NCBI RefSeq assembly: GCF_011193355.1
Contig: NZ_CP049780.1
Coordinates: 1,285,582 to 1,349,581 of the forward strand
Length of the DNA: 64,000 bases
Direction of reading: 5' to 3'
Source of the DNA: Streptomyces sp. JB150
GTDB lineage: Bacteria; Actinomycetota; Actinomycetes; Streptomycetales; Streptomycetaceae
The notes under the pieces are model-generated. The model saw nothing but the letters and a program-made list of their open reading frames with translations, was not told the DNA's origin and ran no database searches. Positions 35,393 through 44,138 of this stretch are shown here, in pieces (the first letter of the stretch is position 1; each line of letters starts with the position of its first letter). Both the position numbers and the translations under genes were made by a program.

Positions 35393-36661
35393 GTGACTGA
35401 TCTCGACGTAGTGGCACGCGGGACGGCCGGCGGCGAGCGCTCCTTCGAACAGCTGAGATGCCATCCGCGGCTTCCGCTGGTGGCCTGCTGGGATGCCGAG
35501 CGTCCGGCGATCCACCTATGGGACTGCGGCGCGGGGCAGCTACGCGCACTCGGTTCCGTGGGCCTCACGTCGCGGACCTATGGAGGCGCCTTCGGGTGGG
35601 AGCGGGCGCAGCGGACGCCCGCTGCGGCGTGGCATCCGGACGAGCCCCTGCTCGTCGTGGCAGGCGAGGACGGACTGCGGCAATGGACTCCCGCCGGGGT
35701 CCGCGCACCGCAGGGCGCTCCGGCCGGGGCTGCCTACCGCGGTCTGGCTTTCAGCCCGGACGGGCAGACCCTGTGGGGCGCACCGTCGTTCCGCGACGAG
35801 GGCGGCGGGTGGGAGAGCTCGGACGCCCTCGACCTCGCCTCCGGGACCATCGGTGCCGGGCCCCGGTGGGACACGGGAGTGACGGAGCACCCGGGGGGCG
35901 GACTCGTCGCCACGCTCGTCAGCGACCAGGGCGCGACCCACTGCCTGTTCGCGCGCGTCGATCAGGGGACCGCGCCCGCCGCGATCCGACCGCTGCGCCG
36001 GGCGCTGATCCTGGACTGCGACGGTTACCGGACGCCGCTCTTCAGCGCGGACGGACGCCACATCGCGATCCGTGGCAACGCGTACGGCAACACGGTGGAC
36101 GTCTTCGAGTTCCCTTCGCTGCGCCGGGTTCTGGCCACGACACTCGGCGCCCCCTGCCCCGGCTATCCCTACCCGCGGGAGTGGCTCGACGAGATGACGT
36201 CCTGGTCGCGTCACAACCTCGCCTTCGGGTCGCGGCCGGGTGTGCTGTGGATCGCCACGCCCACGGGGGCGCTGATCGAGGTGGACCTCGACACCTCGCA
36301 GTCCGTCGAGCACGCGGTGCTGACCGGGACCCGCGTGTCCGCGCTGGCCGCCACGGCGACGGGCGAGCTCCTCGTCGCCGGCGGTGGAGGAGAGCTGGTG
36401 CTCCTGTCCGTGTCCTCCGGCTCCCCGCGGACGCGCGCCGCGAGCAGGGAGGTCTCCGAAGCCGCGGCCACGGCGTTCCTGGAGGCCACTGCCGAGGTTC
36501 CGGACGACGGCGACAGCCTGGAGACACACCTCGTCGTGACCGACGGGACCCGTACGTGGGAGGCGGACGACCTGGCGACGGTGACCGCGGCCGGCGCATC
36601 GGATCCCACCTGGCTTCGGCTTCAAGCCGCGGTCAACGCGGCGCAGTTCGAGAGGGAGTAA
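35393..36661 (+). CDS. Beta-propeller (WD40-like) protein
   Basis: A 422-residue cytoplasmic protein with no signal peptide. Repeating beta-strand units such as HPRLPLVACWDAERPAIHLW, HPDEPLLVVAGEDGLRQWTP, AFSPDGQTLWGAPSF, FSADGRHIAIRGN and ATATGELLVAGGGGELVLL suggest a WD40 or similar propeller, probably a scaffold for protein contacts. The GTG at 35393 was selected; upstream residues are Arg/Ala-rich and atypical. There is no operon partner on this strand, and its ligand is unknown. It lies in a region that looks less conserved than the flanking arg genes. Confidence 0.72.
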   Translation: MTDLDVVARGTAGGERSFEQLRCHPRLPLVACWDAERPAIHLWDCGAGQLRALGSVGLTSRTYGGAFGWERAQRTPAAAWHPDEPLLVVAGEDGLRQWTPAGVRAPQGAPAGAAYRGLAFSPDGQTLWGAPSFRDEGGGWESSDALDLASGTIGAGPRWDTGVTEHPGGGLVATLVSDQGATHCLFARVDQGTAPAAIRPLRRALILDCDGYRTPLFSADGRHIAIRGNAYGNTVDVFEFPSLRRVLATTLGAPCPGYPYPREWLDEMTSWSRHNLAFGSRPGVLWIATPTGALIEVDLDTSQSVEHAVLTGTRVSALAATATGELLVAGGGGELVLLSVSSGSPRTRAASREVSEAAATAFLEATAEVPDDGDSLETHLVVTDGTRTWEADDLATVTAAGASDPTWLRLQAAVNAAQFERE

Positions 36662-36753
36662 GGACCTGAGGGGGTGCGGGCGGCCCGGGTGCACCTCGCG
36701 CGCGGGCCGCCCGTTCCCACTCTGGTTCCGCTGCTTGGCGGTTCCCCAGCTCC

Positions 36754-39243
36754 CTATCGCCTGGCGATCCGCAGGAAGGTGACCGAGTTCGCCGGGAAGG
36801 TGTAGGTGAACGTCGCGGCGACACCGCTGAACGTGGACCTCACCGGGGTGACCGGGGTGTCGGTCTCGGTGTTCACGTCCTGCGGGTCGGCGGCCAGCGT
36901 GGTGACCCGGGCCCGCGAGGAGACCTTCGCGCCGCCGAGGTCGATCGCGGTGCGGGCCGCCGTGGGCTGCGCGTTGACGACCTTGACGATCAGGTCACCC
37001 GTGCGCCGGTCCTCGGTGACGACCTGGCGGAACGGCTCGGCCGGCTTGTCGTCGGTGAAGCTGCCCCACAGCTGCCCGTCCAGGTAGAGGGCGACCTGGC
37101 GGCCCCGCACCTTGATGTCGATGTCGTAGGCGCGGCCCGTCTCGATCGAGTGCGGCTTGGAAATGAGCGTCGACTTGCCGCCGTCGGAGGCCCGCTCCAC
37201 GGCGGACTGGGTGTTGTTCCAGCCGCCGAGGTTCCACCAGTAGTAATGGCCGGTGTCCCGCACGCCGAAGGCGACGAGGAAGCCCTCCTTGCCGGACCTC
37301 TTGGTGGCCTTCACGTGCAGGTCGTAGTCCTTCCACGCCGGGTCGCCCGCCGTGACCAGGGTGTTCTCGGCGGCGGCGTCGGTCTGGACGTAGGCGCCGT
37401 CCTGGACGGACCAGCTGCCCGCGCCGACGTGCTTCCACTGCGCGGCGCCGGCGGAGAAGTCGTCGCTGAGCAGGGTGGTGCCGTCGGCCGCGGTGACCCT
37501 CACGTCGTCGTAGGCGGCGCTGGTGGCCCAGGTGGACAGGCCGACCGCGCCGGTGATGGGGCCGCTGACGTCCGGGGTGCCGGTGGCGGTGGAGGGGATC
37601 ACGCGGTCGCCGACGTTGTTCATGAACAGCTTCTGGACCTCGTAGTTCGCCGAGTTCCAGGAGGCGCGGTTGTTGAACCAGATCATGTCGGGGCTCCACT
37701 GCACGTAGTCCTCGTTGGCGAGCAGCGGGGCGTACGAGGCGAGCTTGACGATGTCCGCGTTGCGCTCCAGACCGGTCATGAACGCGGCCTCGGCGAGGGC
37801 GTTCCTGAAGGCGTTGCCCTGGGAGGCGTACTCGCCGAGGAAGACCTTCGGGCCGCCGCGGTCGTAGTCGTCGTAGCGGTCGTTGTTCTGGAGGAACCAC
37901 TGCGGGCTGTTGTAGTAGTGCTCGTCGACCATGCCGACGCCGCTCTCGCGGTTGAGCTGCCACAGGCGGTCGAAGGTGGTGCCGGTGTCGTCGGGGCCGG
38001 AGTTGGAGATGACGGTGATGTTGGGGTACCTCGCCTCGATCGCGGCGCGGAAGCGCTGGAAGCGGGCGAAGAACGCGTCCGGCAGGTTCTCCTCGTTGCC
38101 GACGCCGATGTGGGTGAGGCCGAAGGGCTTGGGGTGGCCCATCCGGGCGCGCACCTTGCCCCACGTCGAGGTGGCCGGGCCGTTGGCGAACTCGATCAGG
38201 TCGAGGGTGTCCTGGATGTGCCGCTTCAGCAGCGCCTCGTCGTCGGTGGCGCGGTTCTGGCCGCAGCCGGTGACCAGGGCGGGGACGACGGGCAGCGGCA
38301 TGGCGCCGATGTCCTCGGCGAAGCGGAAGTACTCGTAGTAGCCGAGGCCGTAGCTCTGGTTGTAGCCCCAGAAGTTGGCGTTGGTGGCGCGCTGCTCGAC
38401 CGGGCCGATGGTGTCCTTCCACTGGTAGGCCCGCTTGCGCTGCCAGCCGCTGGCCTCGCTGTAGTCCTGCATGGAGCCGGTGTTGACCAGGCAGCCGCCG
38501 GGGAAGCGGACGAAGCCCGGCTTCAGGGCCTCGATCTTCTCGGCGAGGTCCTTGCGCAGGCCGTTGGGCTGGTTCCTGTAGGTGTCGCGCGGGAACAGCG
38601 AGACCATGTCGAGCGCGACCGCGCCGGAGGAGGCGACCGCGAGGCGGCCCCGGTTGCCGGTCCGGGTCGCGGTGAAGGTGGCGGTGTACTTGGCCCAGCC
38701 GCCCTCGACGGCCACCTGCCGGGCGGTGGCCAGGGTGCCGGCGGCGTCCTTGAGGGACACGGTGAGGGTGGTGCCGGCGGCGGCGCGGGCCCAGACGGAG
38801 AAGTCGTACTTCTTGCCCTGCTCGACCCGGATGCCGGTGTTGTAGCCGGCGTTGGTGACGGACGAGCCGGCGCCCAGGGAGAGGTAGTTGCGGTTGCGCT
38901 CGTTGAGCCGCCCGTCGTCGTTCAGGACCTGGGCGGTGCCGTCGACGGTCCAGGAGGTCAGCGGGGTGTACCCGCCGTTGTCGGCGGTGGAGTACTCGAA
39001 GGACCGGTTCTGCACCAGCTCGGCGTACAGACCGCCGTCGGCGGCGCGGTTGATGTCCTCGAAGAAGACGCCGTACATGGTGTCGTCGATCTGCGCGCCG
39101 GTGGCGGACGGGTCGGCGGTGATCGCGTAGTCGGTGACGGGCTCGGCGTGCGCGGGCGCGGGCACGAGCGCGCAGGAGACGGCCAGCGCGGCGGTCGCGG
39201 CCAGGCCCAGTCTCCGGCGGGTGGTGCGGGTGGTGCGTGACAT
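36754..39243 (-). CDS. Secreted alpha-L-arabinofuranosidase, GH51
   Basis: An 829-residue exported enzyme that releases arabinose from arabinoxylan or arabinan. Signal peptide to about residue 33 (ALVPAPAHA). A carbohydrate-binding-like domain (NRSFEYSTADNGGYTPLTSW, residues about 75-220) is followed by the GH51 barrel: FVRFPGGCLVNT, GVGNEENLP (acid/base Glu, about 384) and FLGEYASQG (nucleophile Glu, about 470). A laminin-G-like insertion (LLSDDFSAGAAQWKHVGAG) precedes the terminal beta-domain. Start ATG at 39243 with GGAG 5 nt upstream. No sugar transporter is adjacent; possible operators are at 39263-39315. Confidence 0.93.
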   Translation of the reverse strand: MSRTTRTTRRRLGLAATAALAVSCALVPAPAHAEPVTDYAITADPSATGAQIDDTMYGVFFEDINRAADGGLYAELVQNRSFEYSTADNGGYTPLTSWTVDGTAQVLNDDGRLNERNRNYLSLGAGSSVTNAGYNTGIRVEQGKKYDFSVWARAAAGTTLTVSLKDAAGTLATARQVAVEGGWAKYTATFTATRTGNRGRLAVASSGAVALDMVSLFPRDTYRNQPNGLRKDLAEKIEALKPGFVRFPGGCLVNTGSMQDYSEASGWQRKRAYQWKDTIGPVEQRATNANFWGYNQSYGLGYYEYFRFAEDIGAMPLPVVPALVTGCGQNRATDDEALLKRHIQDTLDLIEFANGPATSTWGKVRARMGHPKPFGLTHIGVGNEENLPDAFFARFQRFRAAIEARYPNITVISNSGPDDTGTTFDRLWQLNRESGVGMVDEHYYNSPQWFLQNNDRYDDYDRGGPKVFLGEYASQGNAFRNALAEAAFMTGLERNADIVKLASYAPLLANEDYVQWSPDMIWFNNRASWNSANYEVQKLFMNNVGDRVIPSTATGTPDVSGPITGAVGLSTWATSAAYDDVRVTAADGTTLLSDDFSAGAAQWKHVGAGSWSVQDGAYVQTDAAAENTLVTAGDPAWKDYDLHVKATKRSGKEGFLVAFGVRDTGHYYWWNLGGWNNTQSAVERASDGGKSTLISKPHSIETGRAYDIDIKVRGRQVALYLDGQLWGSFTDDKPAEPFRQVVTEDRRTGDLIVKVVNAQPTAARTAIDLGGAKVSSRARVTTLAADPQDVNTETDTPVTPVRSTFSGVAATFTYTFPANSVTFLRIARR

Positions 39244-39262
39244 GGATACTCCGCGGCTCTGT

Positions 39263-39315
39263 GCTCCCGGAGCGGGAGCTGTTCGAAATATCGGACCTTG
39301 GTCAGCACTTCGAAC
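39263..39315. promoter_or_regulatory. Palindromes in the GH51 promoter
   Basis: GCTCCCG-GAG-CGGGAGC (39263-39279) is a perfect hairpin, likely in the leader. Upstream of it are GTTCGA-AATA-TCGGAC (39281-39296, one mismatch) and TTCGAAC (39309-39315), which look like operator half-sites for a sugar-responsive repressor. Confidence 0.45.
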
Positions 39316-39387
39316 GGCAAGATAGGGAGGGGGCGGGTAGGCGTCAATGGGTCGCGCGGCGACGGACGGGACGGAGAGCGGTAGGAG

Positions 39388-39834
39388 ATGGGCGAGTTCT
39401 GGCCAGTTCCGGAGGTACTGGCGTTCCTGGCCGGGAGCTGGCGGGTCGAGCGGTCGGTGCGCGATCTCGCGAGCGGGGACGAGGGCCGCTTCGACGGAAC
39501 GACGGTTCTCGGCCCTTCTGAGGGCGGCGCGCTGCTGCACCGGGAGTCCGGCACCTTCGTGTGGCAGGGCGTCGCCCGGCCCGCCGAGCGCACGCTGCGC
39601 TTCCTGCCGGGAGCGGCCGGCGCGGGGACGGCCGACGTGCGGTTCGCGGACGGACGGCCCTTCCACGACCTGGACCTGACGACCGGGCACTGGGTCGCCG
39701 ACCACCCCTGCGCGGCCGACCTCTACCGCGGCGAGTTCACCGTCCGGGACGCGGACCGCTGGCGGACCGTGTGGCGGGTCCGGGGCCCGGCGAAGGATCT
39801 GGTGCTGACCACGGACTACACGCGCGTGGACTGA
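39388..39834 (+). CDS. DUF6314-family protein
   Basis: A 148-residue soluble protein that appears to be a small lipocalin-like barrel: PEVLAFLAGSWRVERSV at the N-terminus, GALLHRESGTFVWQG, DVRFADGRPFHDLDLTTGHW and DLYRGEFTVRDADRWRTVW at the end. The pattern matches DUF6314 as I recall it; members have no assigned function. AGGAG lies before the ATG. Its last 19 bp overlap, in antisense, the 3' end of the phosphatase-like gene. Confidence 0.78.
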   Translation: MGEFWPVPEVLAFLAGSWRVERSVRDLASGDEGRFDGTTVLGPSEGGALLHRESGTFVWQGVARPAERTLRFLPGAAGAGTADVRFADGRPFHDLDLTTGHWVADHPCAADLYRGEFTVRDADRWRTVWRVRGPAKDLVLTTDYTRVD

Positions 39835-40439
39835 GCCCGGACGTCCACAGCGGGGTGGGTGGCGCCGGAGCCGGCGTCGAACCGCAGGTTCCAGCGGCCC
39901 GCGTGCCCGGTCACCGTGACCGTCGACAGCGGGCGGACGTCGATGTTCCAGTACGCCGACGGGGGCGCCTGCAGCGCGTACACCAGTGCCGCGCGGATCA
40001 CCGACGGCTCGGCCACCGCCACGATCCGGCAGCCGTCCTCGCGCGGCCGGGTGTCCAGCCAGCCGCCGACCCGGCCGATGAAGGCGAGCAGCGGCTCACC
40101 GCCGTACGGGGTGCCGCGCGGATCGGCGAGCCAGGCGTCCACGGCCTGCGGCTCGCGGGCCATCGCCTCGCCGAGGGTCAGCCCCCGCCAGCGGCCCATG
40201 TCGCAGTCGCGCAGGGCGAGCTGCGCCAGCGGCGCGTAGCCGAGGGCGTCGCCGGTGGCGCGGCTGCGCGGCGTGGGCGAGCAGTAGCGCAGCTCGGCCG
40301 CCGCGAGCGGCAGCAGCTCGTGCGCGACGCGCTGCACCGCGTCCCAGCCCGCCTGGTCCAGCGGCCGGTCGTCCTCGAACCGTTCCGGCGCCGACGGGGA
40401 GCTGCGCGCGGCGGCGACGAAGGTGACCCGAAGTGGCAT
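39816..40439 (-). CDS. Histidine-phosphatase-fold protein lacking both catalytic histidines
   Basis: A 207-residue member of the phosphoglycerate-mutase-like fold by overall pattern: CDMGRWRGLTLGEAMAREP, GEPLLAFIGRVGGWLD and a C-terminal VAEPSVIRAALVYAL. The usual N-terminal LxRHGxT is FVAAARSSP here, and the usual THGGVIRAAL is AEPSVIRAAL, so the phospho-accepting His and the second His are both missing. It is probably a non-catalytic relative or has another chemistry. ATG at 40439. It overlaps the DUF6314 gene tail to tail. Confidence 0.75.
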   Translation of the reverse strand: MPLRVTFVAAARSSPSAPERFEDDRPLDQAGWDAVQRVAHELLPLAAAELRYCSPTPRSRATGDALGYAPLAQLALRDCDMGRWRGLTLGEAMAREPQAVDAWLADPRGTPYGGEPLLAFIGRVGGWLDTRPREDGCRIVAVAEPSVIRAALVYALQAPPSAYWNIDVRPLSTVTVTGHAGRWNLRFDAGSGATHPAVDVRAQSTRV

Positions 40440-40484
40440 GCGGGGATGGTGCGGTCCGGAAGTGCGCGGGTCAAGAGGTGTCGC

Positions 40485-40919
40485 CTAGAAATACAGCGCC
40501 ATCCACTGCTCCGGCCGGTCCAGCGGCGCGAACCCCAGCTTGCCGTACACCCCGTGCGCGTCGTGCGTGGCGAGCAGGATCCGCCGCAGCCCGTCGGGCC
40601 GCAGCTCCTCCCGTACGGCCGCCACCAGCGCCGTACCGACGCCCTTGCCGCGCACCGGCCGGTCCACGTACACATCGCACAGCCACGCGAACGTCGTCCG
40701 GTCGGTGACCACGCGCGCGTAGGCCACCTGCTCCCCCGACCGCGTGTCGTACACGCCGAAGTTGAGCGACCCGGCGATCGCGCGGTCCTGCTTCTCACGG
40801 GTCCGCCCGATCGCCCAGTACGCGTCGGTGGACAGCCACCGGTGCACGCGCCCGGCGTCGACGCGGCCGGGGTCGGTGGAGATCTCGTAGCCGTCGGGGA
40901 GGCCGAAGTCGTCGGTCAT
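40485..40919 (-). CDS. GNAT-family N-acetyltransferase
   Basis: A 144-residue acetyltransferase. Motif A is CDVYVDRPVRGKGVGTALVA with the classic R-G-x-G-x-G/A acetyl-CoA loop; motif B follows as LRRILLATHDAHGVYGKLGF. N-terminal ISTDPGRVDAGRVHRWLSTD and AYWAIGRTREKQDRA match a common bacterial GNAT subgroup of unknown substrate. It lies 45 bp upstream of the phosphatase-like gene on the same strand. Confidence 0.9.
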   Translation of the reverse strand: MTDDFGLPDGYEISTDPGRVDAGRVHRWLSTDAYWAIGRTREKQDRAIAGSLNFGVYDTRSGEQVAYARVVTDRTTFAWLCDVYVDRPVRGKGVGTALVAAVREELRPDGLRRILLATHDAHGVYGKLGFAPLDRPEQWMALYF

Positions 40920-41008
40920 GGGGGGAGGCTGGCAGGTTCAGCGCGCCGCGGTCGAGGGGTTTTCGCAGGTCGCCCGGCGTTGTCAGTGGCGGGTGCGATG
41001 CTGCGGTC

Positions 41009-41623
41009 ATGAACGGGATCACGACCGCCGCGGACTACACGTGGCTGGAGGAGCGGTACGCGGACCTGATGGAGGCGTACTGCGTCACGCTGGTGCGCGG
41101 GCTGACCGCCGAGGACCTGCTCGCGGAGCTGAGGGCCGAGCCGGCGGGCCGGGCCACCGGCGTGGCCGCGCTCGCGGAGCCGTCGTACGCGGTGCAGACG
41201 CCCTACCGGATGTACGTCGGCGCCACCACCGTCGGCGACTGGGCCCTGATGCTCGAGTACAACGGCTACCTCGGCATACGGGACGAGGCCATGCTGCCGC
41301 TGTCGCGCGGGCGCACGGTGGTGTCCCACTTCCGCAACGTCAACGCGGTGGACCACTTCAACTGGTACGAGGACGGCACCCTGCGCCTGCACTTCGAACC
41401 GCTCTTCGCCTACCACCGCGACGGCAGCCACCCGGACGAACTCCTCACCGAGATGCGCGAGTCGGGCTTCGACCTGAGCGAGGCGGACGACCGGGACACC
41501 GACCACCACACCGAGGCCGCCTTCGCCCTCGCCCACCGCGTCACCGGCATACGCCTGACGCCGGAGCTGTTCGAGACCGCCGAGTTCACCTGCGGCGTCG
41601 CCACGGTGCCCCGCTCCGCCTAG
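41009..41623 (+). CDS. DUF6461 domain protein
   Basis: A 204-residue soluble protein: DYTWLEERYADLMEAYCVTL at the N-terminus, WALMLEYNGYLGIRDEAMLP and VVSHFRNVNAVDHFNWYEDG in the middle. This arrangement matches DUF6461, common in actinobacteria and without a known function, sometimes associated with immunity-like proteins of toxin systems. No toxin gene is adjacent. It is divergent from the GNAT gene, with an 89-bp gap. Confidence 0.75.
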   Translation: MNGITTAADYTWLEERYADLMEAYCVTLVRGLTAEDLLAELRAEPAGRATGVAALAEPSYAVQTPYRMYVGATTVGDWALMLEYNGYLGIRDEAMLPLSRGRTVVSHFRNVNAVDHFNWYEDGTLRLHFEPLFAYHRDGSHPDELLTEMRESGFDLSEADDRDTDHHTEAAFALAHRVTGIRLTPELFETAEFTCGVATVPRSA

Positions 41624-41625
41624 AA

Positions 41626-41673
41626 CACCTCGGCTCAGGCCGTCCTGCACCACCTCGGCTCAGGCCGTCCTGC
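41626..41673. repeat. 23-bp direct repeat around the MocR stop codon
   Basis: CACCTCGGCTCAGGCCGTCC then TGC occurs at 41626-41648 and again at 41651-41673, period 25 bp. The second copy contains the stop codon (41660-41662) of the regulator gene, so its last codons are repeated downstream of its stop. Confidence 0.9.
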
Positions 41674-43123
41674 CGTCCCGGAACACCTCGTCGCAGGCCG
41701 TCCGCAGGCGCCGGACGCCTTCCGTGATCTCCCCCGTGCCCGCGACCGCGGCGAAGCTCAGGCGCAGGTGGGGGGCGGGCGGCTCGGCGCTGAAGTAGGG
41801 GCGGCCGGGGGTGACGGCGACACCCGCGCGCAGGGCCGCGGCCGTCAGGGCGGACTCGTCGGTGCCCTCGGGCAGCCGCGGCCACAGGTGGTAGCCGCCG
41901 CTCGGGATGTGCGGCAGGGCCAGTTCGGGCAGGTGCAGGGCCAGCGCGGCGGTCATCGCGTCGCGCCGGGCCTTCAGCTCGGCGGACACGGCCCGCAGAT
42001 GGCGCGGCCAGGCCGGCGAGCCGACCAGCTCCAGCGCCGCCTCCTGCAGCGGCCGCGGCACGAAGAAGGTGTCGACGACCTGGATGGCGCGCAGCCGCTC
42101 CAGCACCGGACCCCGGGCGGCCAGCGCGCACACCCGGAAGCTCGGCGAGGTGGCCTTGGTGAGCGAGCAGACGTGGACGACGACCCCGTCGGGGTCCTCG
42201 GCGGCCAGCGGGCGCGGCAGCGGCGGCGCGTCCGCGTGCACCAGCCGCCGGACGAAGTCGTCCTCGACGACGAACGCCCCGGCCGCACGGGCGATCCGCA
42301 GCACCTCGCCCCGGCGTTCGGGAGCGAGGACGGCGCCGGTGGGGTTCTGGAACAGCGGCTGGCAGACGAAGACGCGGGCGCCGGTGGCGCGGAACGCGTC
42401 GGCGAGCAGGGCGGGGCGGACCCCGTCGGCGTCCACCGGGACCGGCACCGGCCGCAGGCCCGCCGCGCGGGCGATGGCCAGCATGCCGGGGTAGGTCGGC
42501 GACTCCACGAGGACCGGCGCGCCGGGCGGCGCGAGCGCGCGCAGGGCGGTGGTCAGCGCGGACTGGCCGCCGGAGGTGATCAGCACCTCGGCCGCCGTGA
42601 CGGCCCCGCCCGGACCGCCGATGCTGCGCGCGAACCACTCCCGCAGCTCCGGCAGTCCCTCCATCGGCGGCCGGCCCCAGGCGCCGGGGCGGCGCCCCGC
42701 GCGGGACAGCGCCGCGGCCATGGCCCGCTCGGGCTGGAGGGACGGATGCAGATAGCCGCCGTTGAACTCGATCACGCCGGGCGGCGGCGCGGCCAGCGAG
42801 ACCAGCACCCCGGCGGCGTCGACGGAGCGCGGGACCGGCTCGGCGGTGCCGTCCGCGCTGAGGGTGAGTTCCTGCCAGGAGGTGTCCCCGGCGGGCGCGG
42901 CGGCGGACGCGCGGGTCGCGGCGCGGAAGGCGCCCGCGCCGGGCCGGGTGACCACGAGCCCTTCCGCGGCGAGCTGCGCCAGCGCCCGGGAGACCGTCAC
43001 GGGACTCACCCGGAACCGCTCCACCAGCACCCGACTCGACGGCAGCTTTCCGCCCGGAGAGTAGCGGTCGAGCTCTCTCCGCAGCTGTTCCGCCAGCTCA
43101 CCTACACTGCTACGCTCTTGCAT
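41660..43123 (-). CDS. MocR-family regulator (GntR HTH plus aminotransferase-like domain)
   Basis: A 487-residue regulator. Residues 1-70 are a GntR-type winged helix (GELAEQLRRELDRYSPGGKL then PSSRVLVERFRVSPVTVSRA). After a linker, residues about 100-487 form a fold-type I aminotransferase domain: VLITSGGQSALTTALRALAP, PLFQNPTGAVLAPERRGEVL and the Schiff-base Lys in CSLTKATSPSFRVCAL. Such proteins sense PLP or amino-compound adducts. It is divergent from a DMT exporter, and the two start codons overlap (43121-43124). CTACnCT half-sites around the starts are its likely operator, so it probably controls both genes. Confidence 0.92.
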   Translation of the reverse strand: MQERSSVGELAEQLRRELDRYSPGGKLPSSRVLVERFRVSPVTVSRALAQLAAEGLVVTRPGAGAFRAATRASAAAPAGDTSWQELTLSADGTAEPVPRSVDAAGVLVSLAAPPPGVIEFNGGYLHPSLQPERAMAAALSRAGRRPGAWGRPPMEGLPELREWFARSIGGPGGAVTAAEVLITSGGQSALTTALRALAPPGAPVLVESPTYPGMLAIARAAGLRPVPVPVDADGVRPALLADAFRATGARVFVCQPLFQNPTGAVLAPERRGEVLRIARAAGAFVVEDDFVRRLVHADAPPLPRPLAAEDPDGVVVHVCSLTKATSPSFRVCALAARGPVLERLRAIQVVDTFFVPRPLQEAALELVGSPAWPRHLRAVSAELKARRDAMTAALALHLPELALPHIPSGGYHLWPRLPEGTDESALTAAALRAGVAVTPGRPYFSAEPPAPHLRLSFAAVAGTGEITEGVRRLRTACDEVFRDGRTA

Positions 43124-43138
43124 GAGAGCACAGAGTAG
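43102..43138. promoter_or_regulatory. Half-sites at the MocR/DMT divergent start
   Basis: CTACACT at 43102-43108 and CTACGCT at 43110-43116 form direct repeats; AGAGTAG at 43132-43138 is the inverted third copy. MocR regulators often bind such mixed direct and inverted repeats. The sites straddle both start codons. Confidence 0.5.
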
Positions 43139-44048
43139 CGCTATCAAGCCGACCACGATAGCGGTCGACACCGCCGCCGCGCCGCGGGCCAAGGTCTCCG
43201 GCGGCACCCTCCAGGCCGCCCTGGGCGTCGTCGCCTTCTCCCTCACCTTCCCGGCCACCGCCTGGGGCCTGGAGGGCTTCGGTCCCTGGTCGCTGGTGGC
43301 CGTGCGCAGTGTGCTGGCGGCGCTCATCGCCGGCGGCTGTCTGCTCGCCCTGAAGGTCCCGCTGCCGGACCGCCGCCATCTGCCGGGGCTGGCCGTGGTC
43401 GCCGCCGGAGTGGTCCTCGGCTTCCCCATGCTGACCACCCTCGCCCTCCGGACGTCGACCACCTCGCACGCGGCCGTCGTGGTCGGACTGCTGCCGCTGA
43501 CCACCGCCGCGCTGTCCGCGCTGCGCGTCGGCACCCGCCCGTCCCGCACCTTCTGGGCGGCGGCCCTCGCGGGCGCCGCCGCCGTGGGCGTCTTCACCGT
43601 GCAGCAGAGCGGCGGCGGCCTGAGCACCGCCGACCTCTACCTCTTCGGCGCGCTGCTGGTGTGCGCGGCCGGTTACACCGAGGGCGGCCGGCTGGCCCGG
43701 GTCATGCCGGGCTGGCAGGTGATCGGCTGGGCGCTGGTGCTGTGCCTGCCGCTGAGCCTCCCCGCGGCGGCGATCGCGCTGACGTACGAGCCGGTGACCC
43801 TCACGGCGCACGCCGTGGCCGGGCTGCTGTGGGTGGCGGCGGGCTCCCAGTTCCTGGGCCTCGTGGTCTGGTACCGGGGCATGGCGGCCATCGGCATCCC
43901 GAAGGCGAGCCAGTTGCAGTTGGCCCAGCCCCTGCTCACACTGGTGTGGTCGGTGCTGCTGCTGGGCGAGCACCTGACAGTGGCCGCTCCGCTGACGGCC
44001 GCGGCCGTGCTCGTCTGCATCGCCGTCACCCAGCGGGCGCGAGGCTGA
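43122..44048 (+). CDS. EamA/DMT-family membrane exporter
   Basis: A 308-residue protein with ten hydrophobic segments arranged as two EamA repeats (first about 30-160, second about 175-300). Examples are TLQAALGVVAFSLTFPATAW, LLWVAAGSQFLGLVVWYRGM and the ending LTAAAVLVCIAVTQRARG. RhtA-like relatives export amino acids or their derivatives. No in-frame alternative start exists for many codons, so the ATG at 43122, which overlaps the divergent regulator start, is probably real and the message leaderless. The MocR regulator is its likely controller. Confidence 0.88.
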   Translation: MRAQSSAIKPTTIAVDTAAAPRAKVSGGTLQAALGVVAFSLTFPATAWGLEGFGPWSLVAVRSVLAALIAGGCLLALKVPLPDRRHLPGLAVVAAGVVLGFPMLTTLALRTSTTSHAAVVVGLLPLTTAALSALRVGTRPSRTFWAAALAGAAAVGVFTVQQSGGGLSTADLYLFGALLVCAAGYTEGGRLARVMPGWQVIGWALVLCLPLSLPAAAIALTYEPVTLTAHAVAGLLWVAAGSQFLGLVVWYRGMAAIGIPKASQLQLAQPLLTLVWSVLLLGEHLTVAAPLTAAAVLVCIAVTQRARG

Positions 44049-44138
44049 ACGGCGTGCGCCACCCGGTACCGCCCGGTGCGCACCGCCGCGGACACGCGGC
44101 CACGGACCGCTGCTCACTCGATGGTGAGGAGGCCCCAG

